Assembly: GCF_037975245.1 (NCBI RefSeq)
Contig: NC_092580.1
Location: 23,072,001 to 23,136,000, forward strand
Direction of reading: 5' to 3'
Length of the DNA: 64,000 nucleotides
Source of the DNA: Apostichopus japonicus
Lineage: Eukaryota > Echinodermata > Holothuroidea > Aspidochirotida > Stichopodidae
Of this stretch, positions 49,801 through 58,800 are shown in pieces (position 1 is the stretch's first letter; every line of letters starts with the position of its first letter). The notes beneath the pieces are model-generated. The model was not told where the DNA came from. It searched no databases and saw only the letters and a program-made list of their open reading frames with translations. The position numbers were made by a program, and so were the translations under genes.

Positions 49801-52800
49801 GATGATGGAATTTTTTTACTCTTGGACCACATAAATGTTTGCATTATACATTGTGGATAGAAGAAGCAGTAGAGAAAGGGTGTAACATAGATATTTCAGA
49901 AGTTTCATGAGTAGTAAAATACTGTCTTGTGATCGAAAGTCATACATATTGACCTTCTCATTTCTGTCTCTCTGTAGCCCGGTGCGACAGCTCCGAGTGC
50001 AATGGCCATTTCTGTACCTTCTTGTCAAGCAACAGAGACAGCAGATAGTACACCAGGAGGTGAAACCACTGTCCCTATGGAAACCTCTGCAACAGGTACA
50101 CGAAACGTATTTGATGAGAAATAGAGAGAGAAAAAGACTTTTTTTTGGGGCCAATATTAGGTCTAGGGAATTTTAGCAGTTATTGTGAATCAGTACTCGG
50201 ATTAGTTTGCAGTCAATTAGTGGATAGATATTATAGACACGTAAGGTACTGGAGTAATATGAGGTAACAGGTGGTGGTTGTAGTTCTGTGAGGCACACAT
50301 CAGCTAGAGGTAGTGAGGGGGTAGTTGTTTTAGATCTATGCCCGGATACAATTTGAGGTAACAGGTGGTGGTTGTAGTTCTGTGAGGCACACATCAGCTA
50401 GAGGTAGTGAGGGGGTAGTTGTTTTAGATCTATGCCCGGATACAATATGAGGTAACAGGTGGTTGTTGTAGTTCTGTGGGGCACACATCAGCTAGAGGTA
50501 GTGAGGGGGTAGTTGTTTTAGATCTATGCCCGGATACAATATGAGGTAACAGGTGGTTGTTGTAGTTCTGTGAGGCACACATCAGCTAGAGGTAGTGAGG
50601 GGGTAGTTGTTTTAGATCTATGCCCGGATACAATATGAGGTAACAGGTGGTTGTTGTAGTTCTGTGAGGCACACATCAGCTAGAGGTAGTGAGGGGATAG
50701 TTGTTTTAGATCTATGCCCGGATACAATATGAGGTAACAGGTGGTTGTTGTAGTTCTGTGAGGCACACATCAGCTAGAGGTAGTGAGGGGGTAGTTGTTT
50801 TAGATCTATTCCCGGATACAATTTGAGGTAACAGGTGGTTGTTGTAGTTCTGTGAGGCACACATCAGCTAGAGGTAGTGAGGGGGTAGTTGTTTTAGATC
50901 TATGCCCGGATACAATTTGAGGTAACAGGTGGTTGTTGTAGTTCTGTGAGGCACACATCAGCTAGAGGTAGTGAGGGGGTAGTTGTTTTAGATCTATGCC
51001 CGGATACAATATGAGGTAACAGGTGGTTGTTGTAGTTCTGTGGGGCACACATCAGCTAGAGGTAGTGAGGGGGTAGTTGTTTTAGATCTATGCCCGGATA
51101 CAATATGAGGTAACAGGTGGTTGTTGTAGTTCTGTGGGGCACACATCAGCTAGAGGTAGTGAGGGGGTAGTTGTTTTAGATCTATGCCCGGATACAATAT
51201 GAGGTAACAGGTGGTTGTTGTAGTTCTGTGAGGCACACATCAGCTAGAGGTAGTGAGGGGGTAGTTGTTTTAGATCTTTTCTATGTCCAGGTACAATATG
51301 AGGTAACAGGTGGGTGTTGTAGTTATGTGTGAATTTGTTCTAAACAAGTCTTTTCTTGCAATGAAACAAGTGTAAAATCAAATCAAAATTATAAAGTGCA
51401 AAGTGTGAGAAGAAGTTGAATATTTGTGTAAAATTACATTTTATACCATTACATAATGTATAATAATGTTGCAGTAGACTGCAAAAAGAGGAGAAATGTT
51501 GATAATTATTAGATTGTGCTGATGTTTTTCTATTTTAACAGATGACGGTGACTCTAAGAAACCCCTGTCAGAGGATGCTAAAGCAGAACCCAAGAAGGAA
51601 GAAAAACCACCAGTGCAGGAGAAAACACTGGTGGAGGAGCGACTTCTTAAACTAGCAGTGGAGGTCAGTAGGCACATTAAGGTCATCTTTTACAGGAATT
51701 TTCAAAGGACTACAAAATATGAATCAAGTTGCATTGGTACTGTAACCTTTTTGATTAAGCAAAAAAAAAGGGGGAGGGGGTGGGGGTGTTAAGGGGGTGA
51801 AGCATGAATTTCTGCCTATTAATAACAATTCATGTTTTACCGTTATTACGTTCTTTTATTTACTAATGTTTATATGAAATTGAATATATTTCTAGTATGT
51901 TATTTTCATACGAATTTTAAAAAAAAAATTGTAATTTTTTTAAATTTGGGTAGGTTTTAACAACTCACACTTGTTCTGGAGATGGGCTGGAGGAAGCCAC
52001 GACACTATTGATGCAGCTCTCTAGAAGTCACGCCCCCACCCGGGAGGCAGTCTTGAGGTTATTACTGAACGGTGCACAGGATCTTGGATTTACTCTATGC
52101 AGGTAAAGAGGAAGTATAACTAAAGCTATGTTAAGAGTTCAGAGAATTTCAAGGCTCTTAACCTTTCCAGATAAAATAAGATACTACGAAAGTGGCCATC
52201 AGTTTTATATCAATAGATAGACAAGGTCTTACTTCAAACTATGTGTGTGTGTCAACTGGGTAGTGTGGAGTGTGTGTGTGTGGGGGGGGGGTGGAGGGGG
52301 TAGGTGGGACGAAAGCTAATATGGTAGGTGTGAGGGTGGGATCCTTGTGACACAAAAGTTTCATTAGCAAGACAGGTATGTTTAATGAAACTGTTTGAAG
52401 AAGTAAAATCCTTTATTGCATGGGTAACTGGTACAAAACGAGTCTGGACTACGTCTTATTATTGATGCAGTTGTAAAATAGAATGAGTGTCTGTTGGATC
52501 CATTTTCAAATAGTGACAAATTGTTTGCCACACCAGGGGGCAGGTCACTTTGTCACTGTGATCACTTTTATCCGTGAGCTTAAATGTTTAAGTGTAATTA
52601 TCGAGGACGTTTCATCTTTCCTTCATTTCATCTTGCCTTCATCTTGCCTTCATCTTGCCTTTCAAATCAATATTCTAGCGACATCAACCAACTGAAAATG
52701 GAGGTGACAACTTTCCTAAGGAAGCAAAGAGATCAGGAATCGACAGGAGAAGGAGGAGATGGAGATGAAGCATCTTCTTCTACCTCCTCTGGAGCCACCC

Positions 52801-55800
52801 CAGGAATGCTGGTAGACAGATACAACCAGTCCAAGAAAGTGGTCGTCAGCGTCCCGGCCTCTGGATCTAAAAGATCGGGCTTTGAGCTACGACTTCCTTC
52901 CATGGTGTCGTTCACAGGCAAGACGGCAAACCAGACAGTCTTTCTGAGAATTCTGAAAGTTATCATCCAGCTTCGGGATCTGGCCAAGGTAGCGCCTGCT
53001 GCAAAGGCGAAACTTGCAAAACCTAGTGAGTGTTCCTTCTTAGTCTTCCATGATCGGTGTTTTTACAGTGTAACTACGGAGATTAGATTGAAGTTCTCTG
53101 GCAGAATCACAGTCAAGTAATTTGTGAAGGATAATTTTAGGAGTCTAGGTTTTAATACAGGTCTAAGGTATCGGTGAGTGTCGATATAAAACATTGATGC
53201 AGTAGTTAACTTTAATTTTACAAATTCAGTCCTAATTAATAGTAAGGATGATTGTGATACTTATTTACATATATTTATATATTTTAGGTCACTTGAGTGT
53301 GTTTGGTTTAATACTTCACTGTATTCAACACCCTATAATTTTTCCATTCAACTGAAGGCTACCTCCTTTTTCTTCTTCATCAAACATGCTATATTTTGTA
53401 TTATTATTCACGTATTGCCATTTCTCTTATGGCTTTTCAGTCTTTTTTCGTTGTACTCACAACCAGACAGGGAGTACTCAAGTGTCCATACTCGTACTCC
53501 AGTACAATGTTGCTGTACCTGTACTCGAGACTTTGCACTCATACAGGGATAAAGGCAAACTTCTTGTACTCATTTTTCCTGGTTTGGTACTGGTACTACT
53601 TAGTCTGCTCACTACCAACTATGTGGTTACATTTATTTCTCAAATTTTGTCGAAAGAACAAAAATAAATCCTGAGATGAATTTTTCATTCCTTTTTTCCT
53701 TGAATACAGTTGGAGAGTATTCAGATATGAGCAATGCTGTGGCTGCCTTAGCTAGGAGCGCCAGCGAGATGATGGCCCAGAGAGAGACTGAGAGACAGGC
53801 TAGTCTAACATCATCAGAAGTAAGTTCAATCTGAGTAAAATAGTTTGAAAGACTTCTGATTATCTCTACTCAGATATCGGTGTGGATAGAAGTACACAAA
53901 CAATGATCCTGGCTGACACACGATGTTAGCTTTCATCTCACATGTTCATTAGCTGGTTCATGAATAAACATTTCAGTAGATAGCATCCTCTAGACTGCTA
54001 CGACATAATATTGTTTTGATAAGAAGAGCCTGTCAGCCGACATGCCAAGTAACAATACAGAGCATGGCTTAACCTATTATCTGTTGCCCAAATGTAACTG
54101 GCTCTTGCGCTAGTTATCTACACTCATTACTCTTTTTAATCCTTCCCAACTTTCCTTTCTCTTTCTCTTCCTCTTAGTAATGTTATACTCTTTTGCCTTT
54201 GTTTAACATGTTTCTTTGTTCCTGCTATTAAATGGTTGTGTTTTACGTTAACAAAGTTCTCAAATAGGTTTCTGTACAATCTGTGTATTTTGATACCGTT
54301 ACAGACTGTCACAGCGTCCTCTGCTGGTGTGTCCACGAGCTCCACACCAAGCGGTACTGCCCCCACCTCAAACTCTGACACGTCTGCCCCATCAGACACG
54401 AGCAGTAGTGCCATCGTCACACCGGTCTCGTCCGGCTCTGAGGTGCCCATGGAGGTGGATCCAGCTCCACCACCACCCTCTGATGTCATACCAGTACCCT
54501 CAGTAGCAACACCATCCTCATCAGTCCCATCCCAGCAGGAGAAGTCAGAGAAAAAGAGTTCCGAAGAGAAAGTTGAGGTATGAATGTATAAACGGGGGAA
54601 AGAATGGATGTTTGTGGTAGGCATGTATGTATTAATGAGTTAAATAGGACAAGACGGAACAGTGCCTATTACTTCCCTCCTTTCTTTTTTTGGGGGTGGG
54701 GGGAGGGGACAATTGATAGAAGAGGGTGTGGATAGAAGTATAGCAAAGACTACCTTTTGATGCTTTTAGAAGTTTTTTTAGGGTTTTAATAGCCGACCCA
54801 GCATTGGCCATAAAAACATAATCTTTACCCCAATAATAGAAATGTATGTAGTTATCATGTTGACAAATAAAAAGCATATCCAGATGAAGGCACTTCTCTG
54901 TAGTATTCACTATATTGTATTGGACCAGCAAGGATAGAAAAAAAATTGGTTCTTTTCTCAATTTGTCTCAGAGATATGTATCATAAGGTGAAAGACAGCA
55001 ATATTTTATCTTTTGCTATATTCCTATATCTTGCAAAGCCATGCACAAGTTAAATCCAAACCCTCGATGCTTTCAACTTTAATTTGGAATCTGCCTTGAA
55101 TAATTTTCCTTGTCCTCCCCTCCCCCCCCCCCCCCAGTCTCCTCCACTCATAATTTTGTTATAATTGTTTCTTACAATGTATGAAAAGGTGATAAAAGCT
55201 TATCTCATTTATTTGTGTGTAATAATAATTATAATAATAAATGAACTTATAAAGCGTTTGTCCTGTTTGACCTGTTTAATAGTAATCAAGCATATTGATG
55301 GACTTAAAAGCATTGTCCCCAAAAACTGCTCAGAGGGGAAAAAATTCCAACAGGCAAATCTAACCTACTCTTCTATATTTTTTAATAAAGGAGCAGGAAG
55401 AAGATTTGGAAAGGTTAAGTCTCTTGCTCGGTTTGGAAGAGTTATGGGACACCCTGAGTGTCTGTTTGACGATGTTGTCCCAGACTCCAGACCCACATGC
55501 AGTCCTGGTCCTCCAACCCGCCGTGGAGGCGTTCTTTTTGGTCCACGCATCAGAGAAAGCTGCTCCTAAGATTTCCGAGTCCAGTTCTCTGCTTCAGCCC
55601 CTCCTGGAGCCGTCATCGATGGCCTCGTCCTCTCAACCGCTCACACCGAGCCTGGGGAATGTTCCTTCGGGTTTCTTCTCGCGCGAAAATAGCGTTACGT
55701 CCATCGTCACACCCAACATGCCGCCAGACACCCAAAAATTCCTACAATTTGCTGGTGAGGAAAACTGGAGACTTTTTTTTTGTTTTAATGTTTTATGGTA

Positions 55801-58800
55801 ATAATATCATTTAGATCCTCAACAGCTAAGAAGTTTTTTCCTGTGAGCTGAGAATAACAAAGTGAAGGACATTAATTCAACCAATGGGGGAGGGGGGGAG
55901 GTATCTTTATGTTAATTAAATTACAAAGCTGAAATGTAGAGTTGAAAAGAAAAACAAATTGTTTTTGTGAAGCTCAGGTGTTTTCATTTGCATGAAAGCA
56001 AAAAAAAATACTGTATTTCAAATGAATAAAAGTGAAACAGGCTCAAGGCAGGTAGATCCCCTATTTAATGGCCTTCTTGTTTTATCTTATTTACCTCGCA
56101 AGTCCTAGAAAATCCTTCTTTAATGAATCATTTTTCTATAATTTTGTTAACATAAATACATGGGATTTTTGAGGGGGAGTTCTGCTGCAGCCAACCCCCC
56201 TCACCCCACCAACCCCCCGTACACATCATAAATAAGCCTAAGCATCAAAAAGCAGGATGGTAAACAAGTTGCCTATGTAGGTAACGTAAATTGGTAAGTG
56301 TATTTCGTGAGGGATACAGTAGGGTTTGTTAATCTCTGTCTTCTGTCTCATCTCAGACTTTGCTACTTCCCGTCAGTTCTGACCCATGCTCGACCTTCCA
56401 ACCTGACACATCTTCTTGAAGGCCTGTTTCTTAGCAGTTTTTTATGCGACTGTTAACAAACTGATAATAAATATAAAAAGACCTTCCGGTGGGACATGGG
56501 TGTGAATTAATTTAAATCCTGAAAAGGATTAACTTATAGTTTGAAGTGAAATACTATATCTTGAAAACATTTCTCTCCTTCAAATCATTTTTTTTTGTGC
56601 ATAATTTCTTTGCCTTCTCTCCGTCCCACAGAGAAGCATCGTAGCGTGCTGAACCAGATTCTTCGCCAGTCCACGGTCCATCTGTCCGAGGGTCCGTTTG
56701 CAGTCTTAGTGAACCATGTCAGGATACTGGACTTTGACGTCAAGCGGCGTTACTTCCGCCAGGAGCTGGAGCATCTGGACGAAGCCACGCGGAGGGAGGA
56801 CATGGCCATCCACGTCCGACGGGAACACATCTTCGAAGACTCCTACCGAGAACTTCACCGCAAAGCTCCGGAGCACTGGAAGGATAAATTCTATGTGGTC
56901 TTTGAAGGAGAAGAGGGCCAGGATGCAGGTGGTCTGTTAAGGGAATGGTACCTTATTATATCTAAGTAAGTAACCGTCACAACTTCTATTCACATCGGTC
57001 AAAGAGTCTCTCAACTCGACCACCTTTCTTTGTTCTTAAAAAGAAATGATTTGATGAGGGCCTGGATTTCTAACTTGCAATGACAAAGTCACTCTTTGTG
57101 CATTGCTTGTAACATTTTATATTTTAAACAAATTACAGTGATGTCTTGAGATTTTTCATGTGAGCAATCTTTTTTCTTTTGTAATACTTTGCTGACCCGT
57201 CAAAACTTAATAGTATAGGAATATACTGTAATTGTCCGGAATGAACTCTTTTTTAAGTTTTCACATATTTTTGCAAAATTTCTTCCTCTGAGATGCTGAC
57301 TGCCAACCGCTTATATAGGAAATGGTTGATAGAGATTTGGTCTGCAACGTAGTGCTGGATACCACAGTTAACAGAGCAGAGAACCTGTGATAAATGGACA
57401 TATTTTATATTTTCAAAACGGAAACTTCTTCCCTCTCTCAAAAATTGTGTCTGTTCATCAGTTAATGGTTACTGATGGAACCTTCAGTGTTTGTACCCAC
57501 CCCATAGGTTTTACACCCCCCTCCCCCCGACACCCCCCGTTCCCCCCTCAACTCCTTTGAGTTCATGAAGTTTTAACATTGCTTATTATTTATTCTTATT
57601 CTGTTTTCCTCATCTCATGTTAACAGGGAAATATTTAACCCCATGTACGCCTTGTTCCGGACATCACCGGGAGACAGAGTCACCTACATCCCCAACCCTT
57701 CATCTCATTGTAACCCGAATCATCTCAGCTACTTCAAATTCGTCGGAAGGATCATTGCCAAAGCTATCTACGACAACAAGTTGTTGGAATGTTACTTTTC
57801 AAGATCCTTCTACAAGCACATACTTGGAAAGGCGGTTACGTAAGTAACATTTTGTAGTTTCACATAATAAGGAGTGTTAGTTCTTTTTCTTTGTTGCCAA
57901 GCTGTTGTTGACTGTCACAGTAGCCAGCAGTGTGAAGAGATAAACAAACAGCTTGAGAAATGCTCTACATATGCTGTAACATGTTTGTTCTTGAATTGCT
58001 ACATTGAGACTTTTTCTTTGTCACAAGTAAATACATACAGCTAAACCCCAAATTATTCCTAATGCGGTTTGATATCCTTGTGTCACATGAAGATAAACCT
58101 GCAGTTTCATCACGTCAGTGCCTTAGGCTGGGCTGGGGGATGAGGATGATGACGTCCATCTTATATTGATTTGTTTTTGTATTCTCCTCACAGGTACAGT
58201 GACATGGAGAGTGAAGACTATGCATTTTATCAGGGTCTGGTGTTCCTCTCAGAGCATCACGTCTCTGAACTCGGTTACGAGCTCACATTCAGCACAGAGG
58301 TAAGCCAGAAGACTATAATCGTTCAGAGTTTTAGTTTATGGCAGCGTGAGGGAAAATTTGAGCCGTGCGATTGAGTCAAAAAGTTTCTAGAAAGGTCTGA
58401 AGTTTCAACAAAAAAGAGACTAATATGATGTTCCAGGAATGTTTAGATACCAGTGTTCAGTGATAAATTGCAAACACTATTCTTTTTCACTGTGTATCAA
58501 CAGTAAGACAAATAAGCATCGTTGACAAATTTGTAATACATTGCAGATGTTTTTATTTTGTTTTGTTTTCCTGTTGATTTTGACATTGCTTCTTGAGGAC
58601 CTGACCTAATTGATCTGTGTGCTAGACTACACAGACCAGTCACTGATGTATCTGGAATGTTCTTAGACAGCAACAATGGTGTTTGAAAGAACTCTCATGT
58701 GTGAGAATGAACTACATGCCTTCAGGGTATCACTTTACAAGTAAAAACAGTTTTGTGACACTTTGACAAGGTATGGTGAAAGTAACTGCAACATAGGACC

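Noticed and set aside
50256-51328. CRISPR-like array
   Set aside because: Tandem units without unique spacers in an animal intron; a plain satellite.
54136-54624. 162-codon minus-strand frame rich in Gly, Thr and Val
   Set aside because: Antisense shadow of the Ser/Thr/Pro-rich exon 58.
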